Source: Novosphingobium sp. BW1
GTDB taxonomy: Bacteria; Pseudomonadota; Alphaproteobacteria; Sphingomonadales; Sphingomonadaceae
Direction: 5' to 3'
NCBI RefSeq assembly: GCF_008107685.1
Contig: NZ_VIRF01000078.1
Span: 388,270 to 452,269 of the forward strand
Length of the DNA: 64,000 bases
Of the stretch, positions 43,034 through 52,758 are shown one piece after another. The notes below the pieces were generated by a model that searched no databases, had not been told where the DNA came from, and saw only the letters and a program-made list of their open reading frames with translations. The stretch's first letter is position 1. Each line of letters starts with the position of its first letter. A program made the translations under genes and the position numbers.

Positions 43034-44130
43034 CCCACCGCCTGCGCCGAAAAGCCGCGGGTCGCCGTGACACGTCTCTGCCGATAGAGCCGGCGCCGTC
43101 CCCGAAGATCGCTCCCATCCTCATCCACGGGAGAGGCGTAGCGGCGCACTGCTGCACTGGCCTGCTGCGCCAGGCGGGGCTTGCGGCCGTGCATCCCCCG
43201 GCACGTCCTTCGGCAGCCCCCGCGATCCTGCTGGGCGCAGTTGCGGTCAAGCTCCTGTGCGACTGCCTGGAGGCGCCCGAACTTCTGGCCAACGCGCGCC
43301 ACGTCCGGCGCCGCATCGTCGCCTGGGGCGGTGCCAAGCCGACCGTCCTGCCTCACGATGCCGTCGTCCTGTCGGGCGGCGACCTGCATGCAGCCATGGA
43401 ACAGGCGCGCACCTCCCGGACCGGCGGATCGGCACTTCCCCGTGCTTTTGGCGTCTACACCGAAGCCCCGTTCCCCCTTGAGCGGACACGCCACTTCGGC
43501 GCGCGTCCAGCCAGCGCCAAGGCCGTTACCCTCCTCAACGCCGAGGACGAAGAGGCCTGCTGGGTAGAGGCCGTCGCGCAGGGCTGGCTCTTCATGATCC
43601 CCTCGGGCCCAAGGGCCGCATGGCTGCTGGGCGTCGGCGGCCAGATCCCCGAGTTGCTCGCGCTCAGCCGCCACATAGCCCCGCGCATAGAATCCGGCGA
43701 AAGAGCCCCTTCGGTTCGCTTTGAGACGGCCCCGCGCATGCTCATGCGCCTTTCCGGGGCCGACTGGCTCGCCTGCGGCACCGGCGCGCTCGCTTTCGAT
43801 CCGCTGTGCGGTGATGGCACCGCGCAGGCCGCCCGCGAGGCGAGTCTTGCCGCCGCCACGCTCCACGCCATTGCGGGTACTGACGGAAGCGAAGAGGCCG
43901 TGCGCCCCTATCTAGACCACTACCATTCGATGCTGCTCGCAGGCATGCGCCGCCACCTGCGCCAGTGCGGGCAGTTCTACGCAACCGGCGCAGACAGTCC
44001 CTGGTGGCACGCGCAACTGGACGCGACGCGCGAGGGCTTCGACTGGTGCAGCGCGCAGCTGGCGGCCTTCCCCGAACCGCGCTACCGTCTCGACGGATTA
44101 ACCCTGACACCGCTCGGGAATCGACAATGA
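43030..44130 (+). CDS. qhpG: QhpG-like FAD-dependent monooxygenase for CTQ biogenesis
   Basis: 366-residue flavoprotein-like product in the position of QhpG, which dihydroxylates the gamma-subunit Trp on the way to the tryptophylquinone. The N-terminal dinucleotide fold appears as ILIHGRGVAAHC, degenerate against the standard G-x-G-x-x-G. The C-terminal half (DWLACGTGALAFDPLCGDG) matches the FAD-ribityl G-D-A-x-x-x-x-P type region with substitutions. The start is GTG overlapping the qhpB stop. The assignment rests mainly on operon position and weak motifs. If FAD binding is lost, the protein might be a scaffold. Confidence 0.78.
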   Translation: MTHRLRRKAAGRRDTSLPIEPAPSPKIAPILIHGRGVAAHCCTGLLRQAGLAAVHPPARPSAAPAILLGAVAVKLLCDCLEAPELLANARHVRRRIVAWGGAKPTVLPHDAVVLSGGDLHAAMEQARTSRTGGSALPRAFGVYTEAPFPLERTRHFGARPASAKAVTLLNAEDEEACWVEAVAQGWLFMIPSGPRAAWLLGVGGQIPELLALSRHIAPRIESGERAPSVRFETAPRMLMRLSGADWLACGTGALAFDPLCGDGTAQAAREASLAAATLHAIAGTDGSEEAVRPYLDHYHSMLLAGMRRHLRQCGQFYATGADSPWWHAQLDATREGFDWCSAQLAAFPEPRYRLDGLTLTPLGNRQ

Positions 44131-45899
44131 GCCGCCCGCCCCTCGACGCCGCCCCCATGCCCCAGCGCTCCATCGAGCCGCCCGGATCTACGCGCGAACC
44201 GGCCCGGATTGCCGATTGGGGCAGCTACGCGCGGCTCCTGCCTTACTTGCGCCCCTATCTCGGACGCCTGACGCTAGTGCTTCTCGTCAGCCTGATCTCG
44301 ACCGCGCTCAATCTCGCCCAGCCCTATCTTTCCAAGATGCTGATCGACAACGCGCTTCTCCCGCGTGACATGGGTGCGCTCGTCGCCATCGGGCTGGCCA
44401 TGATCGGCGTTACCATCGGCAACTACGCGCTCAATATCCTCGCCAGTTACCGCTACATCTCGACTTCGGCGGACATGCTCTTCGATATCCGCGTGGCGCT
44501 CCTGCGCCATCTACAGACACTGTCGCCGCGATTCTACAGTCGCTTTCGACTGGGCGATCTCATGTCACGCATCAACAGCGATGTGAGCGACATCCAGCGC
44601 GTTACCGCAGATACCATGCTCTCGGTCCTCAGCAACCTGCTCATGCTGACAGGCGGAGTGGCGATCATGCTGTGGCTCGACTGGAAGCTGTTTCTGCTCG
44701 CCATTGTCCTGCTGCCCGCCTGCGTCGGCCTCTTCGTGGTCTTCCAGAGGAAGCTTGACCGCCTCACCCGCACCATGCGTGAGCGCGGCTCGGACTTGGG
44801 CAGCCTGCTCGTCGACACGATCATGGGCATGCGCGTCGTCTCCTCGCTCAACGCCGCTGCGCACGAGACTGAGCGCTTCCGCGCCCGCAACTCCGCCTTT
44901 GTCGAGGCCATGCTGCGCATGCAGGTCGCCTCGTTCATGGCGGGCGCGGTGCCAGGCACGCTGCTGGCCGTCACGACCTCGGGCGTCATCCTCTATGGCG
45001 GCTACCAGATCATCGAAGGGACCATGTCGATCGGCACGCTGGTCGCCTTCATGGCTTACCAGTCGCGCCTGTTCTCGCCCATTCAGGTGCTTATGGGCCT
45101 CGTCTCCGGGCTCAGCTCCGCGCGCGTCTCGCTTGCGCGCATCTTCGAGCTTTTCGACACGCCGGCCGAAGTCCTCGAAGGCTCCAGCGCCCGCGCCTTT
45201 CCAGGTCTTTCCGAGGCAATCCGTTTCGAGGATGTCGCCCTTGCCCATGACGGCCGCGCGGTCCTCAAGGGCTTCACGCTGGAAATCCCGCGCGGCAGCT
45301 TCTGCGCGGTCCTTGGGCCCAGCGGTGTGGGCAAGTCGACACTCGCCGATCTCCTTGTTCGCTATCTCGATCCGGACGCGGGACGAATCCTGTTCGATCA
45401 GGCACCGCTGTCCGCGTTCACGCTGGGGTCGCTGCGCGAGAAGGTCATCCTCCTCGACCAGACGCCCTATCTCTTCAACGACACCATCGGCGCCAACATC
45501 GCCTTTGCCCGTCCCGAAGCAAGCGAAGAGGCGATCCGCACCGCCGCGCACCAGGCTGGCCTCGATCCACTGCTCGAACGCCTGCCGCAGGGTCTGGCGA
45601 CGCCGGCGGGCGAGCGCGGCCTTGCTCTCTCCGCCGGCGAGCGTCAGCGTATCGCGCTCGCCCGCGTGCTGCTGCGCCGCCCCGATGTCCTGATCCTCGA
45701 CGAGCCCACCTCCGCGCTCGATCCTAAGACAGAGCGCCACATCGCGCAGACCTTGCGCCAAGTCCTTCCTGAAGCAACGATCATCGCCATCACCCATCGC
45801 CCCGCGCTCGCCGAAGTGGCCGACCGCATCATCACCATCGAGGAGGGCCGTGCGCATATGCGCACGGCCGCATCCCTCGCACCGCTGGTCGAGGCATGA
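44127..45899 (+). CDS. qhpF: ABC transporter, fused membrane and ATPase domains (QhpF-like)
   Basis: 590-residue half-transporter. Six membrane helices (about residues 45-320) are followed by an ATPase with Walker A LGPSGVGKST, signature LSAGERQR (LSAGE instead of LSGGQ), Walker B VLILDEPTSALD and the His switch in AITHRPA. It would work as a homodimer exporting the crosslinked gamma-subunit precursor to the periplasm, as proposed for QhpF. It overlaps both qhpG (ATGA) and qhpE (ATGA). No N-terminal C39 peptidase domain is present, consistent with the separate protease gene that follows. Confidence 0.92.
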   Translation: MSRPPLDAAPMPQRSIEPPGSTREPARIADWGSYARLLPYLRPYLGRLTLVLLVSLISTALNLAQPYLSKMLIDNALLPRDMGALVAIGLAMIGVTIGNYALNILASYRYISTSADMLFDIRVALLRHLQTLSPRFYSRFRLGDLMSRINSDVSDIQRVTADTMLSVLSNLLMLTGGVAIMLWLDWKLFLLAIVLLPACVGLFVVFQRKLDRLTRTMRERGSDLGSLLVDTIMGMRVVSSLNAAAHETERFRARNSAFVEAMLRMQVASFMAGAVPGTLLAVTTSGVILYGGYQIIEGTMSIGTLVAFMAYQSRLFSPIQVLMGLVSGLSSARVSLARIFELFDTPAEVLEGSSARAFPGLSEAIRFEDVALAHDGRAVLKGFTLEIPRGSFCAVLGPSGVGKSTLADLLVRYLDPDAGRILFDQAPLSAFTLGSLREKVILLDQTPYLFNDTIGANIAFARPEASEEAIRTAAHQAGLDPLLERLPQGLATPAGERGLALSAGERQRIALARVLLRRPDVLILDEPTSALDPKTERHIAQTLRQVLPEATIIAITHRPALAEVADRIITIEEGRAHMRTAASLAPLVEA

Positions 45900-46657
45900 G
45901 CGATCCCGATGGGCCTCTGCCCCCGCTCTTCCCCGGACGCGACGGGACGGGTGTGCGCGTCGCGGTGATCGACAGCGGCGTCCACCCGGAACATGACCAC
46001 ATCAATGCGGCCCGTATCGTGCCGGGCGTTCGGATCGACCGCGAGGGCCTGTGTCATGCAGGACCGGACGAAACGCTCGACCGGCTTGGCCATGGTACGG
46101 CGGTCACGGCCGCGATCCTCGAGAAGGCCCCCGGTGCCACCTGTATCCCCGTGCGCGTCTTTGCCGACAGCCTCGCCACCAACGCACGTGCCCTTCTTGC
46201 CGCGATCCGCTGGGCCACAGCGCAGGACGTCGATGTCATCAACCTCAGTCTCGGCACAACCAACACGGCCCACACCATGGTCTTCGCCGAGGCGGTTGCA
46301 GAGGCCGCCGCGAAGGGAACCGCGGTGATCGCCGCGCACGATGTGGACGGAACCGCGTGCCTGCCCGGAAGCCTGCCTTGCGTGCTGGGAGTTACGCTCG
46401 ACTGGGACTGCCCGCAGGAACGCTACTATGTACCGGACGCCATCCCCGCAGCACTATGCGCCTCAGGCTTTCCCCGCGCGATCCCGGGCGTTGCGCCCCG
46501 GCGCAACCTCTATGGCATCAGCTTTGCCGTTGCGCAAATAACCGGCTTTGCCGCGTGCGCCCTGGAAGGGCGTGAAAGGCATGAGCAAAGCGCGCCAGCC
46601 CAGGCTTTGCACGCGGCGCTCGTCGCGGCGCTCAAGACTGTGCCCGCGCTCTCCTAG
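45896..46657 (+). CDS. qhpE: Subtilisin-like leader protease QhpE
   Basis: 253-residue serine protease of the S8 family. The catalytic triad is Asp26 in VAVIDSGVHPEHD, His66 in RLGHGTAVTAA and Ser209 in GISFAVAQ. It lacks a signal peptide and prodomain, so it acts in the cytoplasm. In the known system it removes the gamma-subunit leader after QhpD has made the crosslinks. It is the last qhp gene, and its TAG shares a CTAG with the stop of the convergent SDR gene. Confidence 0.93.
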   Translation: MSDPDGPLPPLFPGRDGTGVRVAVIDSGVHPEHDHINAARIVPGVRIDREGLCHAGPDETLDRLGHGTAVTAAILEKAPGATCIPVRVFADSLATNARALLAAIRWATAQDVDVINLSLGTTNTAHTMVFAEAVAEAAAKGTAVIAAHDVDGTACLPGSLPCVLGVTLDWDCPQERYYVPDAIPAALCASGFPRAIPGVAPRRNLYGISFAVAQITGFAACALEGRERHEQSAPAQALHAALVAALKTVPALS

Positions 46658-47352
46658 AATGCGATCTCGCGCCCCTCGTAATCGAACAGCTTGCCGCTGT
46701 CGGGCACCTTCAGGTCTTCGATCACGTCGAGCAACTGCAGCGCGGCGCGTTCGGGATCGAACAGACGGCCTTCAGGCACGTTGGCCTGGAAAGGCTTGGA
46801 CAGCGGCGTGTCGACCGTGCCGGGATGCAGCGCGACAACGACCGTGCGCGACTTGCGCCGCGCTTCCTCGATGGCAAGATTGCGCACCATCATGTTGAGC
46901 GCGGCCTTGGACGCACGGTAACCGTGCCAGCCGCCCAGACCATTGTCGCTGATCGAGGCGACCCGCGCGGAAAGCGCGGCGAAAACCGCGCGCTGGCCCT
47001 TGGGAATGAGCGGCAGGAAGTGCTTGGCGACCAGCACCGGACCGATCGCATTGACCGCATAGGTCTTCGCCAGCCAAGCCGGATCGAGATCGAGCAGCGC
47101 CTTTTCCGGCCCCTTATCCCCCTCATGGAGCAGCCCCGTCGCCACAATCACCAGCAAAGGCGGCGGTCCCTTGGCCACGCGCGCGGCGGCCGCCTCGATG
47201 CTGGCCTCGTCGGTGAGGTCGATATGGGCGTCGCCGCTGCGCGAGCGGGCAAAGCCATGGACGACCTCGAACGTGCCTTCCTCGATCAGCGCTGCCTCGA
47301 AGGCCGCGCCGATCCCGCCCGAGGCGCCGATGACGACCGCGCTCGAACTCAT
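46654..47352 (-). CDS. Short-chain dehydrogenase/reductase
   Basis: 232-residue SDR with the cofactor motif VIGASGGIGAAF and catalytic YRASKAALNMM (Tyr-x3-Lys). SARVASISDNG supplies the Ser region, and the protein ends LFDYEGREIAF. It resembles the C-factor/CsgA-like SDR group by length. Start ATG at 47352 overlaps the yaaA stop (ATGA). It lies at the distal end of the cobalamin operon, but nothing ties it to cobalamin; read-through expression is likely. Function unknown. Confidence 0.88.
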   Translation of the reverse strand: MSSSAVVIGASGGIGAAFEAALIEEGTFEVVHGFARSRSGDAHIDLTDEASIEAAAARVAKGPPPLLVIVATGLLHEGDKGPEKALLDLDPAWLAKTYAVNAIGPVLVAKHFLPLIPKGQRAVFAALSARVASISDNGLGGWHGYRASKAALNMMVRNLAIEEARRKSRTVVVALHPGTVDTPLSKPFQANVPEGRLFDPERAALQLLDVIEDLKVPDSGKLFDYEGREIAF

Positions 47353-48101
47353 GCGCGCGAGAACATCCAGCGGTTCTCTTCGCTCTGTTCGGGCACGAAG
47401 CGATAGCCTTCGGCGTCGAAGCCTTTCATGTCCTCGATATCGGTGATGTGGTGCTCGCACATCCAGCGCGCCATCATGCCGCGCGCGCGCTTGGCGTTGA
47501 AGCTGATGAAACGCGGGCCGTTGGGGCCCGGCTCGCGAAAGTCGACATCAACAACCCGCAGGCCTTCCAGACGCCCCTTGACCGAGGCAAAGTACTCCTG
47601 GCTAGCAAGATTGAGGATCGCACCCGAACCTTCCTCCGCGACTTCGGCGCGCAGGAAGGCGGCGATGCGGTCATCCCACCAGTCGGTCAGCGCCTTCTTT
47701 CGCGGCGCCCAGCGCGTGCCCATTTCGAGGCGATAGGGGCGCATCGCGTCAAGCGGACGCAGCAGGCCGTAGAGCCCCGAGAGCAGGCGGATGTGGTTCT
47801 GCGCAAAGGCAATGCCCTCTTCGTGCAGCGAGAAGGCGTCGAAGCCTGCATAGACGTCGCCTGCGAAGGCGAAAAGCGCCTGGCGCTCGGGAAGCTCGGG
47901 AAAGTCGCGGAAACGATCCGCGTTGAGTTTTGCCAGCTTGGGCGAGATGTGCATCAGCTCGGACAGCTTCTTCTGGCTAAGGTTCGAGGCCGATTTCGCC
48001 AGCCCCATCGCCTCCTCGGCAAAGTGCGGGGTGGTGCGGTCGAGCGGCGGGAGTTCACGCTCGAAGTCGAGCGTCTTGGCAGGGGACAGGAGCGCAATCA
48101 T
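47349..48101 (-). CDS. yaaA: YaaA/DUF328 family peroxide-stress protein
   Basis: 250-residue protein of the YaaA family, which lowers oxidative damage by limiting free iron in E. coli and has DNA-binding ability. The start MIALLSPAKTLDFERELPP is the family's hallmark; further motifs are LSGLYGLLRPLDAMRPYRLEMG, NLASQEYF and the C-terminal AKRARGMMARW. I chose the ATG at 48101; in-frame starts 6 and 12 codons earlier exist. It follows cobU by 45 bases and overlaps the SDR gene, so it may be co-transcribed with the cobalamin genes. Confidence 0.92.
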   Translation of the reverse strand: MIALLSPAKTLDFERELPPLDRTTPHFAEEAMGLAKSASNLSQKKLSELMHISPKLAKLNADRFRDFPELPERQALFAFAGDVYAGFDAFSLHEEGIAFAQNHIRLLSGLYGLLRPLDAMRPYRLEMGTRWAPRKKALTDWWDDRIAAFLRAEVAEEGSGAILNLASQEYFASVKGRLEGLRVVDVDFREPGPNGPRFISFNAKRARGMMARWMCEHHITDIEDMKGFDAEGYRFVPEQSEENRWMFSRA

Positions 48102-48146
48102 GGGAGGCTGGGTACCCATGAGGAAGGGCAGCGTCAAACGCCCAGA

Positions 48147-48677
48147 TCAGCCCCCAGCAAACTTGCCCGCGCCCTTTAGCGCAAGAGGCAGTCCCGCCGC
48201 CACGAACACGACCTCGTTCACCTCGAGCGCGAGACGCTGGTTGAGCCTTCCAGCCTCGTCACGAAAGCGGCGCGAGAGCGCGTTGTCGGGCACGATCCCC
48301 ATACCCACCTCGTTAGCGACAAAGGCGACCGGCACCGTGCAGCCGGTCAGGGCATCGAGCAACTGCACGGAACGCCCTGCAATATCCTCATCCCCCAGCA
48401 TCAGATTGGAAAGCCACAAGGTCAGGCAATCGACCAGCACCGCGTCGGCCTCCTGCGACGCCCGCCTCAGCGTTCCAGCAAGGTCCAGCGGAGCCTCATA
48501 CGTCGTCCAGCGCGCGTCGCGATCGGCCTGGTGGCGGGCGATACGCTCTTCCATCTCGGCATCGAAGGCATGCGCGGTAGCGATGAAGGCCAGGCGTCCC
48601 GGCACGGTCTCGATCCGCGCCTGCGCGTAGCGCGACTTGCCCGAGCGTGCGCCTCCCAGAACCAGCAGGCTCGTCAT
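48147..48677 (-). CDS. cobU: Adenosylcobinamide kinase/guanylyltransferase
   Basis: 176-residue bifunctional enzyme that phosphorylates adenosylcobinamide and then adds GMP to activate it for loop assembly. The P-loop [15 protein letters not shown] is at the N-terminus. The catalytic His of guanylylation is in the HQADRDARW region, and [10 protein letters not shown] is conserved. It overlaps cobQ (ATGA) at its start. Called cobP in the aerobic-pathway nomenclature. Confidence 0.95.
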   Translation of the reverse strand: MTSLLVLGGARSGKSRYAQARIETVPGRLAFIATAHAFDAEMEERIARHQADRDARWTTYEAPLDLAGTLRRASQEADAVLVDCLTLWLSNLMLGDEDIAGRSVQLLDALTGCTVPVAFVANEVGMGIVPDNALSRRFRDEAGRLNQRLALEVNEVVFVAAGLPLALKGAGKFAGG

Positions 48678-50134
48678 TCACTGTTCTCCCTCGCCAGGGC
48701 GATCAGGGCGTCGATATCAAGATGCGCCTCAAGCCCCTCGGCCAGCCTATCCAGCGCGGCATCGACCCGCGCATCGTGGTCCTCCCCCGCGCTGTCGACG
48801 CCGATCCTGTTCAGCATGGCACGGCGAAACGGCCCTGCCGCAAAGAGGCCATGGCAATAGGTCCCCATGACGCGGCCATCGGGCGAGATGGCCCCGTCCG
48901 GTCGATCCGGCTCGAGCTGCGCAAACGGCCGCGCGCGCGCCGCGCCCTTTGTTTCTCCCATGTGCATCTCGTAACCGGTGAACGCTTCGCCCAGCGCGGT
49001 CCCGCGCACGTGCCGCAGAGCCTTGCGCGGGCTCAGTACGGTCGCGTGGTCCAGCAGGCCCAGCCCTGGCGTCTCGCCTGCCGGACCTTCGATGCCATCG
49101 GGATCGGCGATGCTCCGCCCCAGCATCTGAAACCCTGCGCAGATCCCCAACACGCGCCCGCCGCGCCGGTTATGGGCCAGGATGTCGATGTCCCAGCCCT
49201 GCTGGCGTACGAAGTCCATGTCGGCGCACGTCGCCTTGGAGCCAGGCAGGACGATCAGGGCCGCCTCAGGAGGGATCGGCGTTCCGGGCGGGATCATCGC
49301 CACCTCGACGCCCGCTTCGGCCCGCAGCGGATCGAGATCGTCGAAGTTGGCGATGCGCGGCAGCATCGGACAGGCAATGAGCGTCTTGCCCCCGGCGCGG
49401 TCCTGCCGCTTTTCCAGCACCACCGCGTCCTCGCTCGGTAGGTCGGCGACGGCGAACAGCCAGGGAACGAGGCCAAAGCCGCGCCAGCCCGTGCGCGCCT
49501 CGATAGCTGCATAACCATCGGCAAAAAGCGCGGGATCACCCCGGAACTTGTTGACGATGAAGCCCCGGATCATCGCGGCGTCCTCCGCCTCGAGCACGGC
49601 GCGCGTCCCCACCAGAGAGGCGATCACCCCGCCCCGGTCGATATCGCCCACCAGCACGACGGGGACATCTGCCGCGCGGGCAAAGCCCATATTGGCGATG
49701 TCCCCACCGCGCAAATTGATCTCGGCGGGTGAGCCCGCACCCTCGACCAGCACCACGTCGCAGCGTTCGGACAGGCGTGTCCAACTGGTCAGCACTTCAC
49801 TCAGAAGGTTGCGACGTCCCTCGCGAAAGTTGCCCGATCCCAGCGTGCCGCGCACCTTGCCGTGCACGATCAGCTGCGAGGTACGGTCGGCCTGGGGCTT
49901 CAACAACACCGGGTTCATGTCGGTGTGGAGCGGCGCGCGGGCTCCTAGCGCCTGAAGCGCCTGCGCCCGGCCGATTTCGCCCCCGTCGCAGGTAACCGCG
50001 GCGTTATTCGACATGTTCTGCGGCTTGAACGGGAGGACTGACAGCCCCCTGTTTGAAAGCGCGCGGCAAAGCCCCGCGACCAGTACCGACTTGCCCACGT
50101 CCGAGCCGGTCCCCTGCAGCATCACCCCAGACAT
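48674..50134 (-). CDS. cobQ: Cobyric acid synthase (glutamine-hydrolysing)
   Basis: 486-residue enzyme that amidates four side chains of adenosylcobyrinate diamide. N-terminal ATPase-like synthetase domain: [20 protein letters not shown] and [13 protein letters not shown]-terminal class I amidotransferase domain with the nucleophile Cys in [12 protein letters not shown] and the catalytic His in GTYCHGLF. Start at 50134 ([16 protein letters not shown]); the longer frame runs into cbiB. It overlaps cbiB by 13 bases and cobU by 4, so the operon is tightly coupled. Confidence 0.96.
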   Translation of the reverse strand: MSGVMLQGTGSDVGKSVLVAGLCRALSNRGLSVLPFKPQNMSNNAAVTCDGGEIGRAQALQALGARAPLHTDMNPVLLKPQADRTSQLIVHGKVRGTLGSGNFREGRRNLLSEVLTSWTRLSERCDVVLVEGAGSPAEINLRGGDIANMGFARAADVPVVLVGDIDRGGVIASLVGTRAVLEAEDAAMIRGFIVNKFRGDPALFADGYAAIEARTGWRGFGLVPWLFAVADLPSEDAVVLEKRQDRAGGKTLIACPMLPRIANFDDLDPLRAEAGVEVAMIPPGTPIPPEAALIVLPGSKATCADMDFVRQQGWDIDILAHNRRGGRVLGICAGFQMLGRSIADPDGIEGPAGETPGLGLLDHATVLSPRKALRHVRGTALGEAFTGYEMHMGETKGAARARPFAQLEPDRPDGAISPDGRVMGTYCHGLFAAGPFRRAMLNRIGVDSAGEDHDARVDAALDRLAEGLEAHLDIDALIALARENSE

Positions 50135-51075
50135 GCGCGGCCTCCCGTAGCAAGCGTGCAGGCCAGCCAGGCCAGCAGGCAGGCGCGCAGATAGATGGTC
50201 TCGGCCTTGCGCATCGCCAGTGCATCGGCAATGCCCCCCGCGTCCCCAATCCAGGGCTTTTCGGTCGGGATGCCGTCGTAGTGCAAGGGACCGGCGAGCC
50301 TCAGGCCCAACGTGCCTGCCATCGCGGCCTCGCTCCAACCGGCGTTGGGCGAGGCATGGCGGGCATGGTCGCGCCACAGGATGCGCCAGCCTCCTCCACC
50401 TGCCAGACAGATGAGAACGCCGCTGAGGCGCGCGGGCACGAAGTTGGCAAGATCATCTATCCGCGCAGCCGCCCAGCCGTAGGCGCGCAGCGGCTCTTCA
50501 GGGTGGCCGATCAGGCTGTCGGCGGTGTTGATCGCCTTATAGACCCACAGGCCCGGAAGGCCCGCGAGGACGAACCAGAACAGCGGCGCGATCACCCCGT
50601 CGCAAAAGCTTTCCGCGAGGCTTTCGATACCTGCGCGGGCCACGCCCGGCGCGTCCAGCTCCCGGGTATCGCGCCCGACAATGCGCCCCACGGCCACGCG
50701 GGCTGCGGGAAGATTGCCAGCGGCCAACGCGCGGCGGACGGGCGTGACATGTTCGTACAGGCTGCGCTGGGCAAGCGCGGGCCAGGCGGCGAGTGCGATC
50801 AGGAGCCAGCTCCAGGAACCAGCCAGGCGGTCTGCGACGTTTTCCACGCCCCAGGCCGCCCCTCCCACCATCACCGCGAGCACTATCATTGCGGCAACAC
50901 CCCGCGCGCGCCGCGCGGAAAACGAGAGATCTGCAAGGTTCCAGCGGCGCTCGAGGCCGCCGATTACCCGCGCGAAGGCCCCAACCGGATGGCCAATCCG
51001 GCGGTAAAACCCATCGGGCCAGCCGAGCGCGGCATCGAGCACCAGCGCGCCCATAACGGCAGCGACCTCAACCAT
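50122..51075 (-). CDS. cbiB: Adenosylcobinamide-phosphate synthase (membrane)
   Basis: 317-residue integral membrane enzyme joining the aminopropanol (phosphate) arm to adenosylcobyric acid. Family motifs are [28 protein letters not shown] and [17 protein letters not shown]. There are several membrane helices. The start is ATG at 51075 or the preceding GTG at 51078; both overlap the end of the decarboxylase gene. It works together with the threonine-phosphate decarboxylase upstream, which supplies the arm. Also called cobD in aerobic-pathway nomenclature. Confidence 0.93.
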   Translation of the reverse strand: MVEVAAVMGALVLDAALGWPDGFYRRIGHPVGAFARVIGGLERRWNLADLSFSARRARGVAAMIVLAVMVGGAAWGVENVADRLAGSWSWLLIALAAWPALAQRSLYEHVTPVRRALAAGNLPAARVAVGRIVGRDTRELDAPGVARAGIESLAESFCDGVIAPLFWFVLAGLPGLWVYKAINTADSLIGHPEEPLRAYGWAAARIDDLANFVPARLSGVLICLAGGGGWRILWRDHARHASPNAGWSEAAMAGTLGLRLAGPLHYDGIPTEKPWIGDAGGIADALAMRKAETIYLRACLLAWLACTLATGGRACLG

Positions 51076-52048
51076 CACACGACCAGCGCGTGAGAGCCAC
51101 TTCCAGCCGGGCCAGCGCGTGATCGCTGCCCGGCAAGCCGAAGCGTAAAAGCTGGGGATGCCCCTCGAAAGGCCGGGTCAGGATATGCGCTTGGGCGAGT
51201 GTCTCGAAGAGCGAAGCGGCTCTGTCGGTGCGCACCAGTCGAAACAGCGGCGAAGCCCCCTGCGCGGTGAGGCCGTGACGCGCAAGCAGCGTGTCGAGCG
51301 CCTGCGCACAGCGGGGCAGTTTCTGGCCTGCCTGCGCGATCCAGTCGGTGTCCGCGTACGCCGCCAGCCCCAGATCGATGGCCGCGCTCGACAGGGGCCA
51401 GTCCCCGTGCAGGCGGCGTAGGGCATCAAGGATGGCCGGAGGCGCAAGCACGAAACCAAGACGCAGCCCCGCAAGCCCGAAGAACTTGCCAAACGATCGG
51501 GTCACGACAAGACGGCGCCCTTCGCGCACCTCGCCTGCAACACTCACGCCCATATGCGCGTCGGCAAAGGCTTCATCGACGATCAGCCAGCCACCTTCAG
51601 CCTCCTGACGATCCAGCGCCGCCAGCACCTCGGTGCGCGTCTGCAAGGTGCCGTCGGGGTTGTTGGGATTGGTGAGGACCGACACGGTAGGGCCCGGTGC
51701 TCCGTTCGCAGCGGAGCCGAAAGCCTTGGCATAGGTGCTATACGTGAGGGGCCCGCGCGCAAGCGGAAATTGCCGCAGAACCTCTCCAAGAGCGCGAAGG
51801 CCCGACTCGCTTCCCGGCACCGCTGCACACGAAGCAGGATCAGCTTCGAAATGGGACGCGGCAACTGCCTCCAGCCGGGCCAGTGCCGCCGGATCGGGCA
51901 AGGCCCGCCAGTCAGGCACATAAGTCTCCGCCCCCGGCCAGGGCACAGGATTGATGCCGGTGGAAAGATCGAGCCAGTCATCCGCCATCCCGCCGTAGCG
52001 CGCGCAGGCCGCTGAGAGGCGTCCGCCGTGGGCCACAAAGGCGCTCAT
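51068..52048 (-). CDS. cobD: L-threonine-O-3-phosphate decarboxylase (PLP)
   Basis: 326-residue PLP enzyme of aminotransferase fold. It starts MSAFVAHGGRLSAACARYG, continues DLSTGINPVPWPG and carries NPNNPDGTLQ. The PLP Asp is in LIVDEAFADAH and the Schiff-base Lys in TRSFGKFFGLAGLRLGF. It makes the (R)-1-aminopropan-2-ol phosphate used by CbiB. In Pseudomonas-type nomenclature this is cobC. Start at 52048 overlaps cobS by 4 bases; the long upstream extension of the frame lies inside cobS and is discarded. Confidence 0.92.
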   Translation of the reverse strand: MSAFVAHGGRLSAACARYGGMADDWLDLSTGINPVPWPGAETYVPDWRALPDPAALARLEAVAASHFEADPASCAAVPGSESGLRALGEVLRQFPLARGPLTYSTYAKAFGSAANGAPGPTVSVLTNPNNPDGTLQTRTEVLAALDRQEAEGGWLIVDEAFADAHMGVSVAGEVREGRRLVVTRSFGKFFGLAGLRLGFVLAPPAILDALRRLHGDWPLSSAAIDLGLAAYADTDWIAQAGQKLPRCAQALDTLLARHGLTAQGASPLFRLVRTDRAASLFETLAQAHILTRPFEGHPQLLRFGLPGSDHALARLEVALTRWSCDG

Positions 52049-52758
52049 GCCAGCACCACCAGTGCCGCAAGCGTCGCTGTCTCGGCAATCTCGATTCCCG
52101 CACCGTGCCCATCGCCCGAAATGCCGCCGATACGGCGCTTGAGCCAGAGTGCCCAGAGCACGTTCGCCGGAAATACGGCCAGGAGAGCAGGTGCGAATGC
52201 CCACGCGCAAACCGCGAGCAACGCGGACCAGGCAAGGCACACCTGCCAGTTTGCGCCGCTTCCGAAGCGCGTGCCCATTCCTGCATGGAGTGGTGGCAGC
52301 ATCAGCGTCCAGAGCAGCGGTGCAATGCGCGCCGCCACGGGCACGAGGACCAGCCCTAGCCAAGGCACCTTGCTGCACGCGAGGAACAGGAGGACCAGCT
52401 TGGCAAGCAGTTGCAGGACGATGGCAACCACGCCGAAGCTTCCGATGTGCGGATCCGCAAGAACCGCGGACAAGCGCGCACGGTCGACGTGGGCCGCGCC
52501 CGACGCATCCGCAATGTCGCCCAGACCATCGAGATGAAGCGCGCCGGTGATGCCGACCCAGACAAGAAGCCCACACAGGGCCGCAAGAGCGGCGCTGTGG
52601 AGCCCACCTGCCCAGACCGCCCCAGTGAGGCAGGCGCCGACCACCATTCCTGCCAGCGGAAACCAGCGGATCGCGCGGGCCATGTCCGCGCTCGTCGCCT
52701 TCACATCCGGCAGCGGCAGGCGCGTCATCAACTGGAGCGCCAGGATTGGTGCCTTCAT
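52045..52758 (-). CDS. cobS: Adenosylcobinamide-GDP ribazoletransferase (cobalamin synthase)
   Basis: 237-residue membrane enzyme that joins adenosylcobinamide-GDP with alpha-ribazole(phosphate), the last assembly step. N-terminal LQLMTRLPLPD, then the conserved HLDGLGDIADASGA with metal-binding acids, DPHIGSFGVVA and a series of hydrophobic helices. RRIGGISGDGHGAGIEI near the end is typical. It overlaps its neighbours on both sides by 4 bases. Confidence 0.94.
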   Translation of the reverse strand: MKAPILALQLMTRLPLPDVKATSADMARAIRWFPLAGMVVGACLTGAVWAGGLHSAALAALCGLLVWVGITGALHLDGLGDIADASGAAHVDRARLSAVLADPHIGSFGVVAIVLQLLAKLVLLFLACSKVPWLGLVLVPVAARIAPLLWTLMLPPLHAGMGTRFGSGANWQVCLAWSALLAVCAWAFAPALLAVFPANVLWALWLKRRIGGISGDGHGAGIEIAETATLAALVVLA

